From Anaerolineae bacterium (GTDB taxonomy: Bacteria > Chloroflexota > Anaerolineae > Promineifilales > Promineifilaceae), in contig JACSSI010000115.1 in assembly GCA_014879345.1 (NCBI GenBank), forward strand, positions 1 to 10,140: a stretch of 10,140 bases of DNA, written 5' to 3'. The notes below the pieces were generated by a model, which searched no databases, was not told where the DNA came from, and saw nothing but the letters and a program-made list of their open reading frames with translations. Positions 1-6,238 of the stretch are shown here, piece after piece (position 1 is the first letter of the stretch; each line of letters opens with the position of its first letter). Made by a program: the position numbers and the translations under genes.

Positions 1-398
1 ACAAAAATGAGCATCACCAGCCCATCGAAAACCCGTTCCACCACCACCGTAGCTAAACTGGCGCTCATGGGAATCTCTTCCCGTTTGTACAGCACAAACG
101 AGCGCAGCACTTCGCCCGCGCGGAAGGGGTAGACATTGTTGCCCATGTAGCCAATGACCACAACGGGGAACAGTTTACGCACGGGGATATGTTTGAGCGG
201 CCGCAGCATATAGTCCCAGCGCCAGGTACGCACCCACACGGCCACAAAGTAAACGGCGATGGAGGGGATGAGCCAGTAGAAGTTGGCGCTGATGATATGC
301 GCCCATACTTTGTCTAGCTCCAGCCCGCGCAGCGCCAGCCACACAAAAAAGCCGCTAATGGCGACGGCTAAAATGATCCAGATTGTTTTACGATTCAA
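1..398 (-). CDS. Lysylphosphatidylglycerol synthase TM-region / UPF0104 flippase-like membrane protein (N-terminal part)
   Basis: Partial gene running off the left edge; 132 codons are visible. The start is TTG at 396-398, preceded by AAGAGG at 405-410 with suitable spacing; no in-frame ATG fits better. The translation begins LNRKTIWIILAVAISG, with membrane segments at about residues 5-23 and 40-57. It continues with RTWRWDYMLRPLKHIPV and the stretch GYMGNNVYPFRAGEVLRSF (83-101). The N-N-V-x-P-x-R-A-G-E block is characteristic of the polytopic family containing the MprF flippase domain and UPF0104 proteins. Members are inner-membrane proteins; some move or modify lipids, but the substrate here cannot be told. 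It is divergent from the PH-domain gene at 617. A weak promoter-like pair (TTGCGC at 453-458 and an AT-rich -10 near 428-435) lies upstream. The family call is fairly sure, the exact role unknown. Confidence 0.8.
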   Translation of the reverse strand, partial: MNRKTIWIILAVAISGFFVWLALRGLELDKVWAHIISANFYWLIPSIAVYFVAVWVRTWRWDYMLRPLKHIPVRKLFPVVVIGYMGNNVYPFRAGEVLRSFVLYKREEIPMSASLATVVVERVFDGLVMLIF

Positions 399-470
399 AC
401 AAGTCCTCTTTACAAATAAGTGTGAAAAATATACACGTCTTGTCCGTGTTTGGCGCAATTGTATCACGGT

Positions 471-509
471 GGGGAGAGGGGGCGAGAATGGGGGATAGGT
501 GATTGGGGG
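471..509 (+). other. G-tract cluster, possible G-quadruplex
   Basis: Four runs of guanine (471-474, 478-482, 490-494, 505-509) are separated by gaps of 3, 7 and 10 bases in the intergenic region between the divergent flippase-like and PH-domain genes. The last gap is longer than the usual 7-base limit for a canonical quadruplex, so folding is uncertain. It could equally be a decayed intergenic repeat. Confidence 0.35.
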
Positions 510-524
510 AAACGGCCGTTTCCC
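507..524. repeat. AACGGCCGTT palindrome, intergenic copy extended to 18 bp
   Basis: GGGAAACGGCCGTTTCCC is a perfect palindrome centred on the decamer AACGGCCGTT at 511-520. Exact copies of the decamer also occur at 1583, 6074, 6379, 7045, 7360, 9181, 9406 and 10126, giving nine in the window. This is the only intergenic one. Near copies with the TCGGCCGTA core lie near 1302, 3492 and 10000. The function is unknown; it behaves like a genome-wide iterated palindrome rather than a local operator. Confidence 0.85.
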
Positions 525-616
525 ATTCCCCGTTCATCTAAAAACACCAAGCACAGTGCAGAAGCCGTTTCACTATGCTATGCTTACGGAAAAATGTAAA
601 AACAAAGGAGAGTCAC

Positions 617-997
617 ATGAGTTTTTTAAGCGGTATTTTAGGTAATGCGTCCGAAGCAGACGCCAAACAGATACAAAATAAGTTCAAAGAGCTGTTCATT
701 CCTGGAGAAGAAGTTCACGCAGCCTACGTCCTAATCCGCGATACCTTCATCTTCACTGATAAACGCTTAATCTTGGTAGACGTGCAAGGCACATCCGGCA
801 AAAAAACCGAATACCTGAGCATCCCTTATAAATCAATCAAATACTTCTCTGTGGAAACGGCCGGTACCTTCGACCGCGACGCCGAGATAAAAGTGTGGGT
901 CTCAGGCGACCATTCACCCACCGTCAGCAAACAGATCAAAAAAGGCATCGACATTGTGGGGTTACAGCGTACCCTGGCTTATTTTGTGATGAATTGA
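617..997 (+). CDS. Bacterial PH-domain protein (bPH_1 / PF08000 type)
   Basis: 126-residue cytosolic protein. The start at 617 is chosen because AAGGAG (605-610 region) sits just upstream; an in-frame ATG at 575 would add 14 residues but lacks such a site. The sequence reads MSFLSGILGNASEADA, then FTDKRLILVDVQG, TGKKTEYLSIPY-like (GKKTEYLSIPYKSI) and FSVETAGTFDRDAEIKVW. These blocks and the full length match the bacterial pleckstrin-homology family PF08000 closely. Members form a beta-barrel with a C-terminal helix and often assemble into rings; their ligand and cellular role are not established. There are no membrane segments or signal peptide. It is the only gene on the plus strand and appears monocistronic. 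A TATGCT-like -10 lies near 574-584, but I see no matching -35. A short GGGACG/CGTCCC stem (1006-1031) follows the stop without a convincing T-tract. Confidence 0.9.
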   Translation: MSFLSGILGNASEADAKQIQNKFKELFIPGEEVHAAYVLIRDTFIFTDKRLILVDVQGTSGKKTEYLSIPYKSIKYFSVETAGTFDRDAEIKVWVSGDHSPTVSKQIKKGIDIVGLQRTLAYFVMN

Positions 998-1098
998 GCG
1001 AAATGGGGACGCGTCACCGCCCCCTCGTCCCGATTGTAGTTCAATAATTAACCCAAGTTGCTACCTTAAGATGAGACTCGCGAAATTTACACTAAACA

Positions 1099-1203
1099 TG
1101 TCATTACTTCGGCAAGCTCAGTACAGGTCTGAGTGAAACGAAGCATCCCAACGGCAATAATTGAGCGAGATAATGGGGATTCTTCACTGCGTTCAGAATG
1201 ACA
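1099..1203. repeat. Degenerate palindromic intergenic element (MITE-like)
   Basis: The stretch is bounded by TGTCATT (1099-1105) and AATGACA (1197-1203). The right arm (1174-1203), reverse-complemented, reads TGTCATTCTGAACGCAGTGA and onward to AATCCCCA. The left arm has the same TGTCATT, then about 23 extra bases, then CTGAGTGAAACGAAGCATCC (1129-1148). The TCATTCTGAGCGAAGCGAAG-style repeat is common between genes in many bacterial genomes. There is no open reading frame and no clear target-site duplication. It separates the PH-domain gene from the 3' end of the exporter operon. It may be a decayed non-autonomous element or a hairpin that ends transcripts. Confidence 0.6.
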
Positions 1204-1231
1204 GTTAGAAATCAAGTTTATAGTGGCTGAG

Positions 1232-1741
1232 TTATTTAATCGTTGCCCGTTCCTCCTCTGACGCCCCCAACCGCCCCCAGGAAAGCCGATACAAGATGTA
1301 ATCGGCCGTATTGCCCGCCAGATTGCCCGTGCGAATCATGCGCAGCACGGTTTCAATGGCGTCTACCTTTTCCTGCCCGTAGCTGTCGATAAGCGTCTGG
1401 CGGGCGGCGGGGTCTGGCTGGGCGTCGCTTTCTGCCCAATGCTGGGCATAGAGCAGGGCAGGCAGTTCTTCGGCGGGGGCGTCATCGAAGGTACCATCCA
1501 GCAAGGTCTGAATTTCCGTTTCGGACAGGTTGGCTTTGAGCGCTTCCTGGGTATGAAAATAAGAACAATAGCGGCAGTCGTTAACGGCCGTTACCGCCAA
1601 CATCAGCCGCTCCCGAAACGCAAAACTCACCAGCTCGCCACCCAGCGCCCGCTTCAACTGCTTCCGGTGCCGAAACGGCCACACCACATCCTGCCCCAAC
1701 TGTCCCAAACTACCATAATACCGCCGCTTAAACTTTTCCAT
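1232..1741 (-). CDS. Carboxymuconolactone decarboxylase family protein (AhpD-like)
   Basis: 169 residues, within the usual size range for AhpD-like proteins. The core motif is C56-R-Y-C59-S-Y-F-H63, the CxxC plus His signature of AhpD-type alkylhydroperoxidases, in which the cysteine pair is redox active. It sits on a helix preceded by FRERLMLAVTAVND. No signal peptide or membrane segment is visible, so it is probably cytosolic. The start at 1741 (MEKFKRRYYG) has GGGAG six bases upstream. An upstream ATG at 1801 would add 20 residues encoded entirely by a heptamer repeat array, so it is rejected. It is the last gene of the MarR/ABC operon, 87 bases after exporter half B, though the repeat array between them could uncouple expression. 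A role in peroxide or thiol redox chemistry is inferred; the substrate is unknown. The AACGGCCGTT copy at 1583 encodes part of VTAVN. Confidence 0.85.
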   Translation of the reverse strand: MEKFKRRYYGSLGQLGQDVVWPFRHRKQLKRALGGELVSFAFRERLMLAVTAVNDCRYCSYFHTQEALKANLSETEIQTLLDGTFDDAPAEELPALLYAQHWAESDAQPDPAARQTLIDSYGQEKVDAIETVLRMIRTGNLAGNTADYILYRLSWGRLGASEEERATIK

Positions 1742-1753
1742 CTTAGGCTCCCA

Positions 1754-1823
1754 TTTCAGTGAACAGTAAACAGTTTCCAGTTCCCCCAGATCACTGTTCA
1801 CTGTTCACTGACCACTATCCACT
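1754..1823 (-). repeat. Heptamer array of ten units, folding back on itself
   Basis: Read on the minus strand, this is ten consecutive 7-base units with no slip in phase: AGTGGAT, AGTGGTC, AGTGAAC, AGTGAAC, AGTGATC, TGGGGGA, ACTGGAA, ACTGTTT, ACTGTTC, ACTGAAA. The AGTGNNN half and the ACTGNNN half pair as a hairpin: 1756-1773 is complementary to 1794-1811 at 17 of 18 positions. It resembles the short tandemly repeated (STRR) heptamers known in cyanobacteria. It fills most of the 87-base gap between exporter half B and the AhpD-like gene and could act as an attenuator or RNA-stability element. Confidence 0.8.
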
Positions 1824-1828
1824 GCTTT

Positions 1829-3841
1829 TCAATCCCCCGGCACAAAAAACGTATCCACATCCTCTTCAATCGCTTCAATATCATCCTCATCCGTAATCTG
1901 GCGGCGGAACTGGCTCATATACAAATCATAGTAGAAACCATGCGCCTCCAGCAGCGACTGATGCGTACCCCGCTCAATAATCTCCCCATCTTGCAGCACC
2001 AGCACCTGATCCGCATGACGAATCGTGCTCAGGCGATGGGCAATCACAAAGCTGGTGCGTTCAGACAACAGATGGTCCAGCGCCGCCTGAATCTCCCGCT
2101 CCGTGCGCGTATCCACACTGCTCGTCGCCTCATCCAGGATGAGAATACGTGGATCAATCAACGCCACCCGTGCAATCGACAGCAGTTGGCGCTGACCCTG
2201 GCTCAAGCCAGAGCCACGTTCGCCCAATATCGTTTGGTAGCCTTCCGGCAGTCGCTCGATGAACTCATGGGCACGCGCCAACTTGGCGGCGGCGATCACC
2301 TCATCGTCCGAAGCGCCTGGCTTACCATAGCGAATATTGTTGAGAACCGTATCACTGAACAAGAAAGAATCCTGCAACACAATACCAATCTGCTGCCGCA
2401 AACTGCTGCGCGTCACATCCCGCACGTCAATGCCATCAATCGTCAAACTGCCCTGCGACACATCCCAGAAGCGGGGCAGCAAGTTGATGATAGTCGTTTT
2501 ACCCGCGCCCGTTGGCCCCACAATGGCAATCGTTTCGCCCGGTTTCGCTTCGATATCGACACCGCGCAGCACCGGTTCGCCTTCGTTATATTCGGCCCAG
2601 ACTTGCTTAAATTGGACATGCCCCTGGATAGCAGGCATCTCGATGGCATCAGGCTTATCAACCACATCAGGATTTTCATCCAGCAAGCCGAAAATGCGCT
2701 CTGCCCCGGCAATGGCGCTCTGGATGTTCGTCCACAGCACAGAAATCTGCTGCACCGGCCGGTTAAACTGCTGCGTGTAGGCGATAAACGTAATAATTAG
2801 CCCCATCGAGATGGCTGTCGTGCCCATATCTTGCCCGGTGAGGATGAAGTAGCCACCGACCCCCGCCACAACGGCCAGACTGACATAGCCCAGCGCGTCC
2901 AGCGTCGGCGCTAAGGCGCTGGTAAACACCTGCGCCCGAATGTTGGCGTCACGGGTAGCGGCATTGCTCACCTGGAACTGGTCGATATTTTCCTGCTCGC
3001 GGCTGAAAGCCTGCACTTCCCGTACCGACGAAATACCTTCTTGCAAATCGGCGTTGACAGAGCCAATCTCTTTACGCGCTATCCGGAACGCCTTACGCGC
3101 CTGCGCCGAGAACCAGCGAGTAGCGACAAACATCAAAGGCAAGGTGATTAAACTGATAAGCGCAAAGGGAACGCTTAAGCGCAGCATCACAAAAACAGTC
3201 CATACAATCAGAAGCGCCCCTTGCAGCACACTGAGCAAACCAAAGCCCACCACTTGTGACAACGTATCCATGTCATTGGTGAAACGGCTCATCACATCAC
3301 CCGCTTCGTGGCGGGTAAAGTAGCCCAATGACAGGCGGTGAACGTGGGCAAACACCTTCTCCCGCAAGTCGCGCAGGACGTGGAATCCGGCCCAGCTCAT
3401 CAGGAAGAAGCCCAGACCGCTGAGGATGGCGTTGCCTACATACAAGGCAACAATGATGAGAACAAGCGTGCCAATACCGCTAATCGTTTCGTCGGCCGTA
3501 GCCGTTAGATTGGGTGTGGTATAGGTACAGTTGCTTTGAAATGCTTCCTGTCCGCCTGGCAGATTTTGCCCATCGTCAGGCATGGTGAGTGGTAAGTTGC
3601 CGCCCGTTTCGCTTGCGATGGCAGAGCCAGTAGCATAGGGGGTCAGGTAGCAGTCAACAATCTGCCCGGTCAGTTCGGGGATTTGCACTTGCATGTAGGT
3701 ACTGCTAATGACAACGGCCGCGATTACCAGCAACGCTAAAATATAGGGACGAAAATAATGCCCTAACCGTTTAAGTGTGCTGCTGACGCTGGTGGCCTTC
3801 TGTTCTTCTGTGTTAAATAAATGATCATTTCGATGCATCAT
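1829..3841 (-). CDS. ABC exporter half-transporter B, catalytic-site subunit (TMD-NBD fusion)
   Basis: 670 residues: an exporter-type membrane domain (first segment about 34-52, the rest to about 370) fused to an ATPase domain (about 405-645). ATPase motifs: Walker A GPTGAGKTT (442-450), Q490, signature LSQGQ (546-550) instead of LSGGQ, Walker B ILILD570 followed by catalytic E571, D-loop SSVD, switch H602. Walker A, Glu and His are intact, so this subunit carries the hydrolytic site; its altered signature faces the partner's degenerate site. The loop after the first membrane helix (62-118) is unusually long and holds C64 and C105. The start at 3841 (MMHRNDH) is preceded by AGAG with about seven bases of spacing. 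An ATG at 3925 would add 28 residues encoded by the neighbouring gene's 3' end and a heptamer array. The C-terminus is acidic. It should pair with half A at 4298-6211 to export lipids, drugs or peptides; the substrate is unknown. Confidence 0.93.
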   Translation of the reverse strand: MMHRNDHLFNTEEQKATSVSSTLKRLGHYFRPYILALLVIAAVVISSTYMQVQIPELTGQIVDCYLTPYATGSAIASETGGNLPLTMPDDGQNLPGGQEAFQSNCTYTTPNLTATADETISGIGTLVLIIVALYVGNAILSGLGFFLMSWAGFHVLRDLREKVFAHVHRLSLGYFTRHEAGDVMSRFTNDMDTLSQVVGFGLLSVLQGALLIVWTVFVMLRLSVPFALISLITLPLMFVATRWFSAQARKAFRIARKEIGSVNADLQEGISSVREVQAFSREQENIDQFQVSNAATRDANIRAQVFTSALAPTLDALGYVSLAVVAGVGGYFILTGQDMGTTAISMGLIITFIAYTQQFNRPVQQISVLWTNIQSAIAGAERIFGLLDENPDVVDKPDAIEMPAIQGHVQFKQVWAEYNEGEPVLRGVDIEAKPGETIAIVGPTGAGKTTIINLLPRFWDVSQGSLTIDGIDVRDVTRSSLRQQIGIVLQDSFLFSDTVLNNIRYGKPGASDDEVIAAAKLARAHEFIERLPEGYQTILGERGSGLSQGQRQLLSIARVALIDPRILILDEATSSVDTRTEREIQAALDHLLSERTSFVIAHRLSTIRHADQVLVLQDGEIIERGTHQSLLEAHGFYYDLYMSQFRRQITDEDDIEAIEEDVDTFFVPGD

Positions 3842-3857
3842 AATTTCACTCTTTTTG

Positions 3858-3892
3858 GATTTACGATTGTTGATTTGTGATTGACGATTTGG
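3858..3892 (+). repeat. GATTNNN heptamer array, five units
   Basis: Five perfectly phased units on the plus strand: GATTTAC, GATTGTT, GATTTGT, GATTGAC, GATTTGG. The array overlaps the last codons and stop of the four-helix-bundle gene. A second five-unit array of the same type lies in the opposite orientation at 4276-4310, so the two bracket that gene. Confidence 0.8.
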
Positions 3893-4247
3893 GTTGACGT
3901 TTGCGTAAGGTTTTGATGGACGCAACGGTCATGGCTAAAATTTCATCTGTTTCTTGCCAGAGATTGGTTATTTTAGATTCGGGCATCAGGTCTGTGTCGA
4001 TAAGAATTTCCAGCCAGAATTGGGTTTCATCCGCTTCTTCTTCAACGATTTTCAGCTTGTTGACCATGTCTGCCTCAGATTTGGCGCGACAAGCGGCACG
4101 GTAATTTGCGCCGACAGATGTAGCCGACCGAATTATTTGTTTGCCAATGACTTCTGCCGCCATCGTTTTGGGTAGTTGATTGGTCATTTCAATTATCTGT
4201 ACCGCTAATAACTTCGTCCGATTCTGAAACATTTGCTTTTGATTCAT
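3861..4247 (-). CDS. Four-helix-bundle protein (23S rRNA intervening-sequence family, TIGR02436 / PF05635)
   Basis: 128 residues, the usual size for this family. Recognisable features are the amphipathic N-terminal helix after MNQKQMFQNRTKLLA, then IIRSATSVGANYRAACRAKS, and the acidic helix KLKIVEEEADETQFWLEI. This order is typical of proteins first found inside 23S rRNA intervening sequences and since seen across many genomes; the DGR accessory protein Avd has a related fold. Its molecular role is not established, though members are thought to bind nucleic acid as oligomers. The start at 4247 has GGAG eight bases upstream. An upstream in-frame ATG at 4280 is less likely. It sits between the two exporter halves, same strand, 50 bases after half A and 19 before half B, and is bracketed by inverted heptamer arrays. 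The last residues (SITNQQS) come from the array. No reverse transcriptase is nearby, so a DGR role is unsupported here. Confidence 0.87.
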   Translation of the reverse strand: MNQKQMFQNRTKLLAVQIIEMTNQLPKTMAAEVIGKQIIRSATSVGANYRAACRAKSEADMVNKLKIVEEEADETQFWLEILIDTDLMPESKITNLWQETDEILAMTVASIKTLRKRQPKSSITNQQS

Positions 4248-4275
4248 ATGTCCATCTCCAACTGCCTGCTTACGT

Positions 4276-4310
4276 CCCAATCGTCAATCTAAAATCGTTA
4301 ATCGTCAATC
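4276..4310 (-). repeat. GATTNNN heptamer array, five units, inverted relative to 3858-3892
   Basis: On the minus strand the units are GATTGAC, GATTAAC, GATTTTA, GATTGAC, GATTGGG, with exact 7-base phasing. The stop codon of exporter half A (4298-4300) and its last few codons (AIDD) fall within the array. The 11-mer GATTGACGATT occurs twice here and once in the left array at 3879-3889. Confidence 0.8.
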
Positions 4311-6211
4311 GCTACATCCTCAGATAATTGCGAATGGTAGATTTCAGCGTAGATGGCGCTTGTTTCCAGCAGTTCTTCGTGGGTGCCCATGGCGGCGATG
4401 CTGCCTTTGTCGAGTACCAGAATTTTGTCGGCGTTGAGCACGGTGCTGATGCGCTGCGCAATTACCAGACTGGTACGGCCGAGCATAAGCTTGTCCAGCG
4501 CTTTCTGAATGATGTATTCAGTGTTCAGGTCAACGCTGCTGGTGGAGTCATCCAAAATGAGGATGTGGGGATCCATGAGCAGAGCGCGGGCGATGGCGAT
4601 GCGCTGCTTTTGACCGCCGCTGAGGGTGGAGCCGCGTTCGCCGACGGGCGTGTCGTAGCCTTCCGGGAAGCTCATGATGAAGTCATGGGCGGCGGCTGAT
4701 TGGGCGGCGGCGATGACATCTTCGTCGCTGGCGTCTGGGCGGCCAAAGGCGATGTTGTCACGGATGGAGCCGCTGAACAGGGTGGTTTCCTGCAAGACGA
4801 TGCCGATGTGTTTGCGCAGACTTTCGATGGTCACATCGCGGACGTCGTGGCCGTCAATGAGAATGCGACCATCGGTGACATCATAAAAACGGGGGATGAG
4901 ATTGATGACGGTGGATTTACCGCTGCCAGTCGAGCCAAGCAGCGCGATAGTTTGTCCAGGTTCGGCGCTGAAGCTGATGTCACTGAGAACTGGTTCACCA
5001 CCGGCAAAGTAGCGGAAGGTGACGTTTTCAAATGCCACACGGCCGTTTACCGTTTCCAGTTCCAGGGCATCCGGTTTGTTCTCGACATCGTTCTTGGTGT
5101 CTAAAATCTCGAAGATGCGGGTGGCGCTGGCCGAGGCTTGCGCCATCAAGGTGATAATCATGCCCAACTGCCCCATCGGAATGAAGACAAACGTCAGATA
5201 GAGGCTGAATTTCTGCCATTCGCCGAGGGTGAGCGTGCCGTTGACAATTTGGGCGCTACCAAAGTACAAAATGGCGGCCTGCCCCAGGTTGGCGACCAGA
5301 AAAATGAAGGGAAACAAAAAGGAAAAGGTGCGGCTGATTTTGATGCGCTGATCCAGTTCTGAGTCAATGCTGACTTTGAACCGCGCCTGTTCGCGGGGTT
5401 CGCTGGCGAACGCTTTCACCACTTTCAGCCCGGCCAGGTTCTCTTGCAGAATGGTGTTCACGCGCGAGAGTCGGATCTGGGCTTCGCGGAACAGCGGTTG
5501 GGCGATGGCGCCAAAGCCCATGAAGATGAAAAAGGCGATGGGCAGGACGGGCAAAATCACCAATGTTAGTTTGGGGTTGGTCAGCCAGAGAATGATGAGG
5601 GTTCCCGTCAGCAAAATGAAGGATTGGAAGGCCATCAACATGCCTTGTCCCAGGAAGAGGCGCAGTTTTTCCACATCATCTGTGGCGCGGATCATCAGTT
5701 GGCCGGTGCGGTTTTTGTCGTGATAACTAAAGCTGAGGCGCTGAATTTTGCCGAACAAATCCTGGCGCAGTTCAAAGGCGATGTTTTGCGAGAGCGCCTG
5801 TGACAGGTAGGTGTAGGTGAAGGTGAACAGCCCGAGCATGATGGCAAACAATACGACGCCGACGGCGCCATAGGCCAGGGTGGTGAGGGCGTTGTCCAGT
5901 TCTACCTGCATGGCGGCTAAATCGAGACCCATACGCTGGGCAATGATCTGCTGGGCGGTGGGAGGCATGTCGAGGATGGTTTTGTTGCCACCGTTGGTGA
6001 CGATGGTGTCGATGATGTTTTGCACCAGTTGGGGTACGGCGAGTTGGGCGGTGGTGGCGATGAGCAGGGTGATAACGGCCGTTACTGCCAATTTAGGATA
6101 CCGTTTGATATAACGGATGGCCCGACCCAGCGCTTTGTTGTCGCCGCGCTTAGGCCGACCGCGTCCGCCGCCGCGCTTAGGCGCACGGTCATCTTTCTGT
6201 GCTAGTTGCAT
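4298..6211 (-). CDS. ABC exporter half-transporter A, degenerate-site subunit (TMD-NBD fusion)
   Basis: 637 residues. The basic N-terminus (KRGGGRGRPKRG) precedes a six-helix-type membrane domain (about 38-360) and an ATPase domain (about 390-625). Motifs: Walker A GSTGSGKST (426-434), Q474, canonical signature LSGGQ (530-534), Walker B LILD554 followed by D555 where Glu is normal, D-loop SSVD, and Q586 in SLVIAQRIST where the switch His is normal. Codons confirm both changes (D555 at 4547-4549, Q586 at 4454-4456). This is the classic degenerate subunit of a heterodimeric type IV exporter, with half B (1829-3841) as partner. The start at 6211 has AAGGAG six bases upstream. It follows marR by 27 bases and is clearly co-transcribed with it. 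The loop after the first membrane segment is extended (about 70-110). The copy of AACGGCCGTT at 6074 encodes VTAVI in the first membrane helix. Confidence 0.94.
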   Translation of the reverse strand: MQLAQKDDRAPKRGGGRGRPKRGDNKALGRAIRYIKRYPKLAVTAVITLLIATTAQLAVPQLVQNIIDTIVTNGGNKTILDMPPTAQQIIAQRMGLDLAAMQVELDNALTTLAYGAVGVVLFAIMLGLFTFTYTYLSQALSQNIAFELRQDLFGKIQRLSFSYHDKNRTGQLMIRATDDVEKLRLFLGQGMLMAFQSFILLTGTLIILWLTNPKLTLVILPVLPIAFFIFMGFGAIAQPLFREAQIRLSRVNTILQENLAGLKVVKAFASEPREQARFKVSIDSELDQRIKISRTFSFLFPFIFLVANLGQAAILYFGSAQIVNGTLTLGEWQKFSLYLTFVFIPMGQLGMIITLMAQASASATRIFEILDTKNDVENKPDALELETVNGRVAFENVTFRYFAGGEPVLSDISFSAEPGQTIALLGSTGSGKSTVINLIPRFYDVTDGRILIDGHDVRDVTIESLRKHIGIVLQETTLFSGSIRDNIAFGRPDASDEDVIAAAQSAAAHDFIMSFPEGYDTPVGERGSTLSGGQKQRIAIARALLMDPHILILDDSTSSVDLNTEYIIQKALDKLMLGRTSLVIAQRISTVLNADKILVLDKGSIAAMGTHEELLETSAIYAEIYHSQLSEDVAIDD

Positions 6212-6238
6212 AGGATTCTCCTTAATAGCTGCCAGGTA

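Noticed and set aside
65..247. Minus-strand frame with many cysteines
   Set aside because: Out-of-frame shadow of the partial flippase-like gene, which has recognisable membrane segments and family motifs.
283..498. Plus-strand frame of 71 codons
   Set aside because: Overlaps the start of the flippase-like gene antisense and runs into the G-rich intergenic repeat; no family resemblance.
1006..1031. Short GGGACG/CGTCCC stem after the PH-domain gene as a terminator
   Set aside because: Only six pairs, a 14-base loop and no proper T-tract.
1742..1801. 20-residue N-terminal extension of the AhpD-like protein
   Set aside because: Encoded wholly by the heptamer array; the internal ATG at 1741 has a better ribosome binding site.
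1940..2800. Long plus-strand open frame (286 codons)
   Set aside because: It is antisense to the ATPase domain of exporter half B, whose motifs are intact; the product is Arg/Gln/His-rich and resembles no family I know.
3842..3925. 28-residue N-terminal extension of exporter half B
   Set aside because: Overlaps the four-helix-bundle gene and the GATTNNN array; the family normally begins near the MMHRNDH start.
3861..4247. Four-helix-bundle protein as the Avd component of a diversity-generating retroelement
   Set aside because: No reverse transcriptase, template repeat or variable repeat is visible in the window.
3858..4310. Heptamer arrays as a CRISPR array
   Set aside because: Units are 7 bases with variable trimers, without spacer-length gaps or cas genes.
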